Under the pieces are notes generated by a model. It was not told where the DNA came from, made no database searches, and worked only from the letters and a program-made list of their open reading frames with translations. Of a stretch of 64,000 nt of DNA, positions 1-9,609 are shown piece after piece. This DNA comes from Aliidongia dinghuensis (GTDB lineage: Bacteria > Pseudomonadota > Alphaproteobacteria > ATCC43930 > CGMCC-115725): positions 225,175 to 289,174 of the forward strand of contig NZ_BMJQ01000011.1 of assembly GCF_014643535.1 (NCBI RefSeq), in the 5' to 3' direction. Position 1 is the first letter of the stretch; each line of letters opens with the position of its first letter. The translations under genes were made by a program, and so were the position numbers.

Positions 1-171
1 GGCCGGGCGGGCCGGACGCGCGGGCGGCAGCGCGCCGGATCCGACGGGCAACGCACCGGCGCGCCAGGCCGCGGCCAGATCATGGGTCAGCCGGATCTTC
101 CCGGCCGGTTCCGCGGTCTTAAGGATCTCGACCGCGCCCTCGGTCAGGCTTGTGGGCAGGCTCGCCGCCAT
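1..171 (-). CDS. DUF455 family ferritin-like protein (N-terminal part, cut by window edge)
   Basis: The minus strand from an ATG at 171 stays open for 57 codons to the window edge, so only the N-terminus is visible. The translation contains EPAGKIRLTHDLAAAWRAG followed by a Pro/Ala/Arg-rich stretch. This resembles the start of DUF455 ferritin-like proteins, which usually begin with a short helix ending in 'AAAWRAG' and a PxRPxRP linker before the four-helix metal-binding domain. That domain lies outside the window. The gene begins 6 nt after the bcp stop, on the same strand as glnE and bcp, so it is probably the third gene of that operon. The family assignment rests on this short N-terminus only. 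Confidence 0.55.
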   Translation of the reverse strand, partial: MAASLPTSLTEGAVEILKTAEPAGKIRLTHDLAAAWRAGALPVGSGALPPARPARPA

Positions 172-177
172 GCCGCG

Positions 178-638
<461 letters not shown>

Positions 639-642
<4 letters not shown>

Positions 643-3600
643 GGTCCTTTGGTCTCCGTTGATTGCTGGCCGGGCGATTGTCTATCGGGCGGTTGCAGTT
701 CGGGATGGGCCCGGCGCGCCCGCTTGGCCGGGCGGGCGACGAGCCGTTCATAGAGTGCCAGGCCGCGCGCCGCCACCTCGTCGAGCCGCGCATAGGCCAG
801 CGCCGGGTCCTTGGTGCCGGTCGCGCGCGTGAGCGCGCGGGCGAGCAGGTCGGCTGTGGCGCTCTGCTCGGCATCCTTGCCGACGGCGACTCGCAGCATG
901 CCCTGGACCTGATGCCAGAACGCGAGCCCCTCCAGGAGCTCGGCGCCGACCTCCGGGTCGATCCGATGGGCGGTGATCAGCCGGCGAAAGGCCGCATTGG
1001 TCGCGGTCGCGAGCACGCTCGGGTCTTCGGGAGCGACGCGCAACTGCAGATACTGTGCAATGAATTCCAGGTCGACCAGGCCGCCGCGCCGGTGCTTGGC
1101 GTCCCATGGCGTGGGCTTCAGATGTGCCTTCTCGATGCGGATGCGCATGTCGTCGACGTCGATGAGCAGCCGGTCTGCGTCCCGGGGCTTGGTCAGCAGG
1201 GTTCGGATCGTCGCCTCGGTCTCGCGGGCGAGGCTCGCGTCGCCGGCAACCGCCCGGGCGCGAGTCAGCGCCATATGCTCCCAGGTCCAGGCCTGCTCCT
1301 CGTGGTAGCGCAGGAACCCGTCGAGCTTCGAGGCGATCGGCCCGGCATTGCCCGAGGGCCTGAGCCGCATGTCGACCTCGTAGAGATTGCCCTCGCCGGT
1401 TGGCGCCTGCAGCGCGTTGATGAGCCGCTGGCCGAGCCGCGCGTAATAGGTCGTGTAGGCGAGCGGCTTCGCCCCGTCCGAGTTCTCGATGCCGTCGGGC
1501 ACCGAATAGAGGAAGATCAGGTCGAGGTCGGAGAGCTGGTTCAGCTCCGATGAGCCGAGCTTGCCCAGGCCCAGCACCAGGAATCGCCCGCCCGGCACGT
1601 GGCCATGCTGGCGGGCGAATTCTTCCTCGACGCGCGGCAGCAGGGTCTGGATGACGATGTCGGCCACGGCCGAGAAATGCTTGGCCGAGCGCCAACCTTC
1701 GATGCGCCCCTGCAGCAGCTGCACGCCGATCTGGAACTTGCGGTCGTTGGCCCAGCGCCGGGTCAGGTCGAGCAGGTCCTCGTAGTCGCGCGCCCGCGCC
1801 ACGGCGAGGCTCAGGTCACGGGTGAGCGCGCGATGGAGCGCCCGCTCCTCGGTCGGCAGCGGGATGAAGAACGCGCCGCTGATGACGCCGTCGAGCAACA
1901 GCGGCCGGCGCGCCAGCTGGACCGCGAGCTGGGGTGATTCTCCCATGATCTCCGCCACCAGCTGAAGCAGGTCCGGGTGATGCTGGAACAGCGAGAACAT
2001 CTGCACGCCGGCCGGCAGGCGGCTCAGGAACTCGTCGAACCGGATGAAGGCGAAATCCGGGTCGGCCGTCTTGCCGAGCACACGCAGCAGGGCGGGCGTC
2101 AGCTCGGTCAGAAGTTCGCGTGCCCGGGCGCTGCGCGTCGCGCGGATGCGGCCATGATGCCAGCCGCGGATCGCGTCCGCGACCGGCTCGGGCGACTTGA
2201 AGCCCATGGCCCTGAGCGTGGCCAGCGTGTCCGGGTCGAGCTCCTTGCCGGTGAAGACCAGGTTGCCCTCCGCCGAAAGTGCCGGCGCGCCGCGGAACAG
2301 CTCGGCGAAATGCCGGCGCACGACGGCGAGCTCGCGGCCGAGATCCGCCGCGAAGGATGCGGCGTCCGGGAAGCCCAGGAAGATCGCAAGCCGGCCGAGC
2401 GCCTGCGGATCGGTCGGCAGGCTGTGGGTCTGCGCGTCGTCGATCATCTGCAGCCGATGCTCGACCCGGCGCAGCACGCGATAGGCATGGGCGAGATCGT
2501 CGGCGATCGGGTCGGCGAGCCGCCCGGTCGCGACCAGGCCCTCGAGCGTCTCGATCGTGCCTGGGCTCCGGAGCGTCGGCACGCGGCCGCCCCAGATCAG
2601 CTGCTGGGTCTGGGCGAAGAACTCGATCTCGCGGATGCCGCCGTGGCCGAGCTTGATGTTGTGGCCGGCGAGGCCCGCCGCGGGGGCGCCATGGCGGGCG
2701 TCGATCTGGCGCTTGATCGAATGGATGTCGCGGATGGCGGCGAAATCCAGGTGCTTGCGCCAGATGAAGGGCCCGAGCGTCTTGAGGAATGCCTGGCCGG
2801 CCGGGATGTCGCCCGCCACCGGGCGCGCCTTGATCATGGCGGCGCGTTCCCAGTTCTGGCCGAGGCTGCCGTAGTAGGTTTCGGCGGCGGCGACCGAGAC
2901 CGCGGGCGGCGTCGAGGCCGGATCGGGCCGGAGCCTCAAGTCGGTGCGGAACACGTAGCCGTCGACGGTGCGCTCCTCCAGCAGCTTGACCAGGTCGCGC
3001 GCCAGCCGCGCCATCAGCGGCTGGATCGCGTCGCGGCCGCGATAGTCCATCCGGTCGGCGTCATAGAGGATGATGAGGTCGATGTCGGAGGAATAGTTGA
3101 GCTCGTGGGCACCGAGCTTGCCCATGCCGAGCACGATGACGCCGCTGTCGCGCTCGGGCTCGTCCGGATGGGGCAGCGCCAGCTGGCCGCTGGTGTGGGC
3201 GCCGACTAGGAGATGGCGCACGGCCGCGCCCAGCGCCGCGTCGGCAAGCGCGCTCAAGGCGCCCGTGACGCGTTCGAGCGGCCAGAGCTCGGCAATATCG
3301 GCAAGTGCGATCACGAGTGCCGCGCGGCGCTTCGCGGCGCGCAGCCGCGTCATGATCTCGGCACGCGGCTCGTGGCCCGTAAGGGCGGCCACTTCCTCGA
3401 GCACACGCGCGAGCGCCGGCTCGATCCCCGTCGTCATGGCGGCGAGCGCGACTTCGGGTTCGCGGAGGGCCAAGCGGGTGAGGTACGGCGAATTGCCGAA
3501 GACGGCGTCGAGCCAGGCATGCGTCGTCGGGTCGGCCGCGACCGCGGCCATGCCGCGACCAAGCGGCTCGCCCGTCTCGGATTCAGCTGTCGCGGCTTCG

Positions 3601-3707
3601 GCCGCCGCAGTCCAGCGCTCCCATTCGATCGCGGCCTGGCCGGCATCGGCCGGGACCGGCAGGCGCGTCCTCTGGACGCGCTCGGCCGATATCAGTGGCT
3701 CCGTCAT
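639..3707 (-). CDS. glnE: Bifunctional glutamine synthetase adenylyltransferase / adenylyl-removing enzyme
   Basis: GlnE adenylylates and deadenylylates glutamine synthetase in response to PII and glutamine, tuning ammonium assimilation. The 1022-residue product has two nucleotidyltransferase domains. The first signature, GMGKLGAHELNYSSDIDL, is at about residues 194-211 (adenylyl-removing half). The second, GLGKLGSSELNQLSDLDL, is near residues 710-727 (adenylylating half). Both keep the G-G/S and D-x-D pattern. Start choice: the reading frame is open far upstream, antisense to the next gene, but the conserved protein begins at the ATG at 3707, preceded by an AGGGGA ribosome site. It is divergent from the AsmA-like gene and overlaps bcp by 4 nt. 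Confidence 0.96.
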
Positions 3708-3821
3708 CCCGGTTCCCCTCGTGGTTCCTTGACGTAGCGCCCGGCGCGGGCGACCGCAAGCGACCGCATGGCCGAGACGCGACGCTTGCGCCGGCCGCGC
3801 GGGCAGGGCACCTCTATCCCG

Positions 3822-6800
3822 ATGAGCGACGACGCGGAGATCACATCGGCCGATGAATCGGCCACCCCGGCCGAGGTGGGGCGTTCGCGAGTCCGCCGTT
3901 CGTTCTGGTTGCATCTGCTGTTGTGGGGCGTCGAGTTCGTTGGGGGCCTCGTGGCGCTGGCGCTGCTCACCGTCGGCCTCCTGGCGCTCCGCCTGCAATG
4001 GGGCCCGCTTGAGCTCGGTTTCCTCAAGCCGGAGCTCGTCGCCTGGCTCAATACGCGGTCGGACCCGCTCGCGGTCGAGATCGACCGCACCTCGCTCGCC
4101 TGGAGCGCCGGCCGCTCGACCGCGGAATTGGTCGCGAGCGGCGTGCGTGTCACCGATCCGGCCGGCATCACCGTCGTGTCGCTGCCGAAGCTGTCTGTCA
4201 CCGTGGCGCTCCGCGGGTTGTTGGCCGGCCGGGTCGAGCCGACGCGAATCGCGCTCATCGGGCCGGAGTTGAAGGTGCTGAGGACGCCGCAGGGGGCGAT
4301 CGGCGTCGATCTCGGCCAGGGCACGCCGTCGGCGCCGGTCTCGGCCGCGGCGGCGCCGCCGCCCGAGTCGCTCATCACCCTGCTGCACGGCTTCGCCGAC
4401 AAGCCGCAACCGAACGATCCGCTGCGCCTCTTGAACCAGCTCTCGATCCTGCAGGCCTCGGTCACGGTCGACGATCGAGAGAGCGACGTGGTCTGGCACA
4501 TCACCGACGGTGAGCTCGACCTCACGCGCACGCCCGAGGGCCTGAGCGGCGAGACCTCCGCCTCGTTCGGCCTCGGGCAAGGCACGAGCAAGGCGGTCGG
4601 CCGTATTCATTACGACAACGCAACGGATGACGCGCGGTTCAGCATCTCGCTTGAGGGGCTGGACCCGGCCAAATGGGCGTCGGCCCTGCCGCCCGAACTC
4701 TCGATCGCCTCCGAGGTGCGCCTGCCGTTGTCGGGCTCGCTCGACGGCCGCGCGCAATTGTTCGCGGCCCGGCTGGGCGACGTGCATTTCCGGCTCGAGG
4801 GCGGTGCCGGTGCCGTGGTCGATCCGCAGCTGGCCGGCGGTCGGCTCGCGGTCAAGGCGCTTGCCGTCGAGGCGGACTACAACCCGAGCGCCCGTCGGCT
4901 GACGCTTGGCCGCCTGCATCTCGACATGGATGGGCCGATGCTCGACGCCCATGCCACGCTCGACGGCGTCCAGCCGGCGCTGGCCGAGCCGTCGGTCGAC
5001 GATCTGCCGCTCGCCGGCGGCCTCACCATCACCGGCATGTCGATGGAGCGCCTCGCCCGGACCTGGCCCGAGGGCGTCGCCGAACATCCCCGGGAATGGA
5101 TCGTCGCCAATCTCACGGGCGGCAAGGTCGACCGGCTGGACCTGACCGCGACCGCCGCGGTCGAGCGTTTCCCGTTGCGCCTCGGCCATCTCGCCTTCAA
5201 GGGCAAGATGGGCCTCTCCGGCTTCACGGTCGATTACCTGCACGGCCTGCCCAAGCTGCAGGGCGTCGACGCCCAGGTCGACTTCAGCCAGGACCAGATG
5301 GATTTCGCCGTGTCGTCCGGCGGCTTGCTTGGCTTGCACGTGCCCCAGGCGGCGATCCGCATCGACGGGTTCGATGCCGACGTGCAGCGCATGACGGTCG
5401 ACGTCGGCATCCAGGGGCCGGTGCCGGACGTGCTGACCGTGCTCGACCAGAAGCCCTTGGGCTATGCCAAGAAGATCGGGCTCGAGCCGAAGCGGACCGC
5501 GGGCACGGCCGACGGCACGCTGCATCTGGCGCTGCCGCTGAAGCGCGATCTGGGCTTCGACGAGATCGACTATGCCGCCAAGGCGGAGCTCGCAGGGCTC
5601 GGCGTCAAGAACGCGGTGTTCAATCGCGACGTGACGGACGGGCGCTTCGCGCTCACGCTCGACAAGTCGGCGCTGGTGCTCGACGGCGCCGGCAAGCTCG
5701 ACGGCGTGCCGGCCGAGGCGCGCTGGGTCGAGCGGCTGGGCGGCAATCTGCCGGCGCGCAGCCAGGTGACGGCCCGGGCACTCGTCGACGACCGGGCGCG
5801 CCAGCGCTTCGGCATCGATCCGGTGCCGGACATCCTGCATGGGCCGGCCGGGGTCAACGTCACCTACCAGGCGTTCGACGAGCATCGCGCGCGGGTCGAC
5901 GCCACGCTCGATCTGACCCCGTCGCGCCTCACCATCGACACGGTCGACTGGACGAAGGCCGCGGGTGTCGCCGGCCGCGCCAGCGTCGGCTTCGACATGA
6001 TCGACGGGACGATCGGCCGGCTCGATCCGCTCAAGGTCTCGGCCGGCGACCTCGATCTCGACGCGACACTGACGCTCGACGCCGGCCAGGTCCAGCGGGC
6101 CGACATCGCACATGTCAAGCTGGGCGGGACCGATGCGGCTGGCACGGTCGATCGCCAACCCGACGGCACCTGGAAGATCCAGGCTGCCGGCGGGGCCATC
6201 GATGTCGGGCCGCTCTTGAAGAAGCTCGGCGAGCCGACGCCGCCCGACACGCCCAAGGCCGACAAGCCCAAGACCGACGGGCCGACGCTCGCCATCGCCG
6301 CCACGACCGGGCGCCTTATCCTCGGATCGGGCCGCGAGATGCGGACGGTGCATTTCGACGGGCTGGTGGCGCACGACCGGCTCGAATACGGCAAGCTCGA
6401 CGGCGAGCTCGGCGTGAAGGGGGCGGCCACCTTCCATCTCGACCGGCTCGAAGCCGGCGGCGGCTTCGCGCTCGACACCGACGATTTCGGCGCGTTGCTC
6501 AAGGTGTTCGACGTGTCGGACAACGTCGTCGGCGGCAAATTCCAGATGAAGGGCCAGGCGGTCGCCGACGGCGACTTCAGGCGCTATTCCGGCAAGGCAG
6601 AGGCCAACGACTATCGTGTGATCCGCGCGCCGTTCATGGCGCGCATGCTGTCGATCGCGAGCCTGACCTCGATCGCGAGCCTGCTGTCGGGCGACGGGCT
6701 GCCGTTCTCGATCCTCAAGACGGACTTCACGCTCGAGAACGGCCGGCTCACCCTCAAGGACGGCCATGCGTCGGGCGGCGCGCTCGGCATCAATGCCGAC

Positions 6801-7121
6801 GGCTGGATCGACCTCGACCATAGTCAGCTGGACCTCAGCGGCACCCTGGTGCCGGCCTATACACTGAACAGCCTGCTCAACAATATTCCGGTGCTGGGCG
6901 ACCTCATCACCGGCGGCGAGGGCACCGGCCTGTTTGCCGCCAACTATCGCCTGTCGGGCTCGCTCGATGATCCGGGGATCAGCGTCAATCCGTTGAGCGC
7001 GCTCGCCCCCGGCTTCCTCAGGCGGCTATTCCTGTTCGACGCGCCCGGCCCCTCGACACCCGATCCGCGCAACGCGCCACCAGCGGAGCCGACGCCCCAG
7101 CCGTCCGACGCGAAGCCCTAG
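3822..7121 (+). CDS. AsmA-like / DUF3971 (YhdP-family) inner-membrane envelope protein
   Basis: A large (1099 aa) protein anchored by one N-terminal membrane segment at about residues 28-57. The rest is periplasmic, rich in beta-strand-like repeats of the DUF3971 type, with an AsmA-like C-terminal domain. YhdP/TamB/AsmA-family proteins are thought to bridge inner and outer membranes and move phospholipid; that role is inferred from family. The C-terminus ends in a Pro-rich tail. Start: an ATG at 3768 is in frame but adds a basic 18-residue leader without a ribosome site. The ATG at 3822 (MSDDAEITSAD) gives a conventional short cytoplasmic tail, so I prefer it. Divergent from glnE; convergent with the DeoR gene. 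Confidence 0.85.
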   Translation: MSDDAEITSADESATPAEVGRSRVRRSFWLHLLLWGVEFVGGLVALALLTVGLLALRLQWGPLELGFLKPELVAWLNTRSDPLAVEIDRTSLAWSAGRSTAELVASGVRVTDPAGITVVSLPKLSVTVALRGLLAGRVEPTRIALIGPELKVLRTPQGAIGVDLGQGTPSAPVSAAAAPPPESLITLLHGFADKPQPNDPLRLLNQLSILQASVTVDDRESDVVWHITDGELDLTRTPEGLSGETSASFGLGQGTSKAVGRIHYDNATDDARFSISLEGLDPAKWASALPPELSIASEVRLPLSGSLDGRAQLFAARLGDVHFRLEGGAGAVVDPQLAGGRLAVKALAVEADYNPSARRLTLGRLHLDMDGPMLDAHATLDGVQPALAEPSVDDLPLAGGLTITGMSMERLARTWPEGVAEHPREWIVANLTGGKVDRLDLTATAAVERFPLRLGHLAFKGKMGLSGFTVDYLHGLPKLQGVDAQVDFSQDQMDFAVSSGGLLGLHVPQAAIRIDGFDADVQRMTVDVGIQGPVPDVLTVLDQKPLGYAKKIGLEPKRTAGTADGTLHLALPLKRDLGFDEIDYAAKAELAGLGVKNAVFNRDVTDGRFALTLDKSALVLDGAGKLDGVPAEARWVERLGGNLPARSQVTARALVDDRARQRFGIDPVPDILHGPAGVNVTYQAFDEHRARVDATLDLTPSRLTIDTVDWTKAAGVAGRASVGFDMIDGTIGRLDPLKVSAGDLDLDATLTLDAGQVQRADIAHVKLGGTDAAGTVDRQPDGTWKIQAAGGAIDVGPLLKKLGEPTPPDTPKADKPKTDGPTLAIAATTGRLILGSGREMRTVHFDGLVAHDRLEYGKLDGELGVKGAATFHLDRLEAGGGFALDTDDFGALLKVFDVSDNVVGGKFQMKGQAVADGDFRRYSGKAEANDYRVIRAPFMARMLSIASLTSIASLLSGDGLPFSILKTDFTLENGRLTLKDGHASGGALGINADGWIDLDHSQLDLSGTLVPAYTLNSLLNNIPVLGDLITGGEGTGLFAANYRLSGSLDDPGISVNPLSALAPGFLRRLFLFDAPGPSTPDPRNAPPAEPTPQPSDAKP

Positions 7122-7130
7122 AGCCGGATC

Positions 7131-7242
7131 GAATTGAGTGGAATCGCATTGCGATCCACTCAATTCGTGAATCCGTCTCTAATCAAATGTTTAGAGTGCG
7201 ATTCACGCATTGGCTGGTTCCAGCCAATGCGACCGCACTCTA
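7131..7242. repeat. Paired palindromes between convergent genes (bidirectional terminator-like)
   Basis: Two hairpins fill the gap between the AsmA-like gene and the DeoR gene. The first (7131-7166) has arms GAATTGAGTGG / CCACTCAATTC, extended inward by ATCGCA/TGCGAT. The second (7192-7242) has outer arms TAGAGTGCG / CGCACTCTA and inner arms GCATTGGCTGG / CCAGCCAATGC around a TT loop. The last bases of the second hairpin are the stop codon of the DeoR gene. No long U-tract follows, so this may be a dispersed palindromic element that also serves as a terminator. Confidence 0.75.
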
Positions 7243-8025
7243 GCCGACGACCAGGTCGACGCCGGCCCGCACGCAGGCCGCCGCCAGCGTCGCGGGCGGC
7301 GCCTCGTTGGCGACCAGATGGCGGATGTCCTCGAGCGGGGCGATGCGTGCCACGGCGCGGCGGCCGAACTTCGTCGCGTCGCCGACCGCGATCGTCCGGT
7401 CGGCGCGGCGCAGCGCCGCGCGCTTCACCGCGATCTTGTCGAGGTCGAAATCCATCGGCGCACCATCGGCGTCGAAGCCGGAGAGCCCCAGGACGGCGCA
7501 GTCGAAATGGATCTCGCCGATGGCGGCCACGGTCTCGGCACCGACGAGCGAGCCGTCGGGGCCGCGCGACGTGCCGCCGAACACATGCAGCTCGATGTCG
7601 CCGTGGCCGGCGAGGATCATGGCCGTGGCGAGGCTCGTCGTGAACGCGCGGCAGCGGGCGCCGCGGTTGCGCAGCTCCCGCGCCACCGCCTCGACCGTCG
7701 TGCCGACGTCGAGGAAGACCGAAGCGCCGTCGGGCACCAGGGCGGCCGCCGCCTTGCCGATCCTGACCTTGCCCTCGGCTGCCCGGTTGTGCTTCTCGGC
7801 ATATCCCAGCCGCACCGTCGTGTCGGTCGCCCCGGCGCCGCCGTGGAAGCGCTGCAAGAGGCGCGTCTTGTCGAGCTGGATGATGTCGCGGCGAATCGAC
7901 TGGGTCGACACCGAGAAATGCTGCGCCAGCGCCTCGATCGTGGCGAAGCCCTTCTCGCCGACGATCTCCACGATCTCGCGCTGGCGCGGGGTGATCTCGT
8001 CGGCCATGCCGTTCGTGGTGGTCAT
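7240..8025 (-). CDS. DeoR/GlpR-family transcriptional regulator
   Basis: A 261-residue repressor-type regulator. The N-terminal DeoR winged helix-turn-helix covers about residues 12-65, with the recognition segment SVSTQSIRRDIIQLD at 38-52. The rest is the DeoR C-terminal sensor domain, a fold related to ribose-5-phosphate isomerase that binds phosphorylated sugars, with FLDVGTTVEAVA matching its D-x-G-T-T phosphate loop. The start at 8025 has an AGAGGA ribosome site 8 nt upstream. It is divergent from the LOG-like gene; the 76-nt gap contains a perfect palindrome close to its own start, fitting autoregulation and control of the facing genes. The effector cannot be told from sequence. Confidence 0.92.
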   Translation of the reverse strand: MTTTNGMADEITPRQREIVEIVGEKGFATIEALAQHFSVSTQSIRRDIIQLDKTRLLQRFHGGAGATDTTVRLGYAEKHNRAAEGKVRIGKAAAALVPDGASVFLDVGTTVEAVARELRNRGARCRAFTTSLATAMILAGHGDIELHVFGGTSRGPDGSLVGAETVAAIGEIHFDCAVLGLSGFDADGAPMDFDLDKIAVKRAALRRADRTIAVGDATKFGRRAVARIAPLEDIRHLVANEAPPATLAAACVRAGVDLVVG

Positions 8026-8040
8026 GCGTCGATCCTCTCG

Positions 8041-8056
8041 TGTAAGTTAACTTACA
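8041..8056. promoter_or_regulatory. Perfect palindrome, probable operator of the DeoR regulator
   Basis: TGTAAGTTAACTTACA is a perfect 16-bp dyad with no spacer, AT-rich in a GC-rich background. It lies 16 nt upstream of the DeoR-family start and 45 nt upstream of the divergent LOG-like gene. Position and symmetry fit a dimeric repressor site controlling both directions. Binding by the neighbouring regulator is inferred. Confidence 0.7.
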
Positions 8057-8100
8057 TACGCGCCCCGTTCGCGGGCGGCAAGACCAAAGGATCTCGAGAA

Positions 8101-8730
8101 ATGACCAGTCCGATGATGTGGCACCCGGCCACACAGGTGCTGACCAAGGATGACCAGGCATTCGACCCTGCAACGCTTTCCTGGGCCGTCCAGAGCGTCG
8201 GGCCCGAGGCCGGCGAGCCGGTGACGCCGGGCGAAGCGTTGCGGCGGCTTGCGGAAACGCATCGGCTCCGCCGCGTACCGATCGGCATCATCGGGCCGCG
8301 CGAGGCGACGGCGGAGCAGTGCCGGATCGCCGAAGCGATGGGGCTCGAACTGGCGCGGCACGGGCTGCAGATGCTGTGCGGCGGCAAGTCAGGCGTGATG
8401 GAGGCCGCGTGCCGCGGCCACGCGCGCGGCGGCGGGCTGCCGATCGGCCTGCTGCCCGACGAGGAATGGCACGCGGCCAATCCCCATGTCGCCATCCCGA
8501 TCGCGACCGGCATCGGCCCAGCACGCAATGCCATCATCGCGCGGGCGTGTCTGGTGCTGGTCGCGATCGGCGGCGGTGTCGGGACGCTCTCGGAAATGGC
8601 GCTGGGCCTGCAATTCAGCCGCCTGGTGCTGGCGCTGGCCGATGCGCCGCACATCGACGGCGTGGCTCGGCTCGCAAGCGTGGACGAGGTGCTTGAGCGG
8701 ATCGCCGGGCGAATCTTGTCGGCTGTGTAA
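8101..8730 (+). CDS. LOG-like (TIGR00725/lysine-decarboxylase-fold) nucleotide-binding protein
   Basis: A 209-residue Rossmann-fold protein of the LOG / 'possible lysine decarboxylase' superfamily, whose best-known members are phosphoribohydrolases that release free base from nucleoside 5'-monophosphates. Visible family features are LCGGKSGVMEAACRGH (about 92-107, the Gly-rich phosphate loop), GIGPARNAIIAR (138-149) and GGGVGTLSEMALG (157-169), a form of the PGGxGTxxE motif in which Pro is replaced. The region is open much further upstream, but the ATG at 8101 has an AAAGGA ribosome site and lies just past the palindrome. It is the first gene facing away from the DeoR regulator and probably belongs with the ABC operon downstream. 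Substrate unknown. Confidence 0.75.
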   Translation: MTSPMMWHPATQVLTKDDQAFDPATLSWAVQSVGPEAGEPVTPGEALRRLAETHRLRRVPIGIIGPREATAEQCRIAEAMGLELARHGLQMLCGGKSGVMEAACRGHARGGGLPIGLLPDEEWHAANPHVAIPIATGIGPARNAIIARACLVLVAIGGGVGTLSEMALGLQFSRLVLALADAPHIDGVARLASVDEVLERIAGRILSAV

Positions 8731-8820
8731 ATTTTCTTCCATTCGTCATAAATTCATCATCCCGCTTCGCTATATGTAGCCGGCGCCCATGACGGCGTGC
8801 CATGCCTTGGAGCCGCCATC

Positions 8821-9609
8821 TTGCGGATCGTCGCGATTGCATATTTGACCTTCCTGGCGGCGCCAGTGCTGCTGCTGGCGCTCGGCGCGTTCGGCGAGAG
8901 CTGGAGCAACACGCTCTTGCCGAGCGGCTTCACCGGCCGCTGGTTCGCGCAGGTCGCGGGCGACCCGAGCTTCCGCCGCGCTTTTGCGACCAGCCTTGAG
9001 ATCGTCGGCTCGACCTGCGTGCTCAACCTGCTGATCGGCCTGCCGCTCGCCTATGCGATCCAGGCCGGCGCCCGCGGCGGCGTCCGGGTCGCCGCCCGGC
9101 TGGTGACGCTGCTGCCGGTCGCCGTGCCCGAGCTGGTGCTGGCGTTCGGCTTCATCGTGGTCTTCTCGTCGGACGCGCTGCCCTGGCTCGGCAGCTTCTG
9201 GCTCCTGGCCGCGGGCCATCTCGTCATGACGCTGCCCTACACGGTGACAGCGCTCACGGCGGACATGGACCAGCTGCGCCTCGACGAATTCGAGCACGCC
9301 GCCGCGACGCTCGGCGCTTCGTTCGCCGCACGCATCCGCGACATCACCGTGCCGCTGCTCGGCCCGAGCCTGCTGTCCTCGACACTCACCGTCGCGGCGC
9401 TGTCGATCGGCGAGTTCCAGCTGTCGAACCTCGTTTCGGGCTTCCTCAGCCGGACCTATCCGGTCGTGCTGCTGCAGGCCTTCTATGGCGCTACCGGCTT
9501 TGCCTGTGCCGCGACCATTGTGCTCCTCGCCCTCGCGGTCACGGCCTCGCTCGCGAGCAGCCTCACGGCCCGGCTCGCGGGCGCCAACCGCAGAAAGACT
9601 GCTGCATGA
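8821..9609 (+). CDS. ABC transporter permease (binding-protein-dependent, first of two)
   Basis: A 262-residue inner-membrane permease of the MetI/BPD_transp_1 type with about six hydrophobic segments. The EAA-loop region is EFEHAAATLGASFAARIRDITVPLL, read in two parts here because of its length: EFEHAAATLGAS and ARIRDITVPLL. It resembles permeases of putrescine/spermidine, iron(III) and 2-aminoethylphosphonate importers. Start: a TTG at 8821 follows GGAG by 8 nt; an in-frame ATG at 8797 lacks a good site, so TTG is preferred. The stop overlaps the ATPase start by 4 nt (ATGA). Together with the ATPase, binding protein and second permease it forms one importer. Confidence 0.9.
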   Translation: MRIVAIAYLTFLAAPVLLLALGAFGESWSNTLLPSGFTGRWFAQVAGDPSFRRAFATSLEIVGSTCVLNLLIGLPLAYAIQAGARGGVRVAARLVTLLPVAVPELVLAFGFIVVFSSDALPWLGSFWLLAAGHLVMTLPYTVTALTADMDQLRLDEFEHAAATLGASFAARIRDITVPLLGPSLLSSTLTVAALSIGEFQLSNLVSGFLSRTYPVVLLQAFYGATGFACAATIVLLALAVTASLASSLTARLAGANRRKTAA

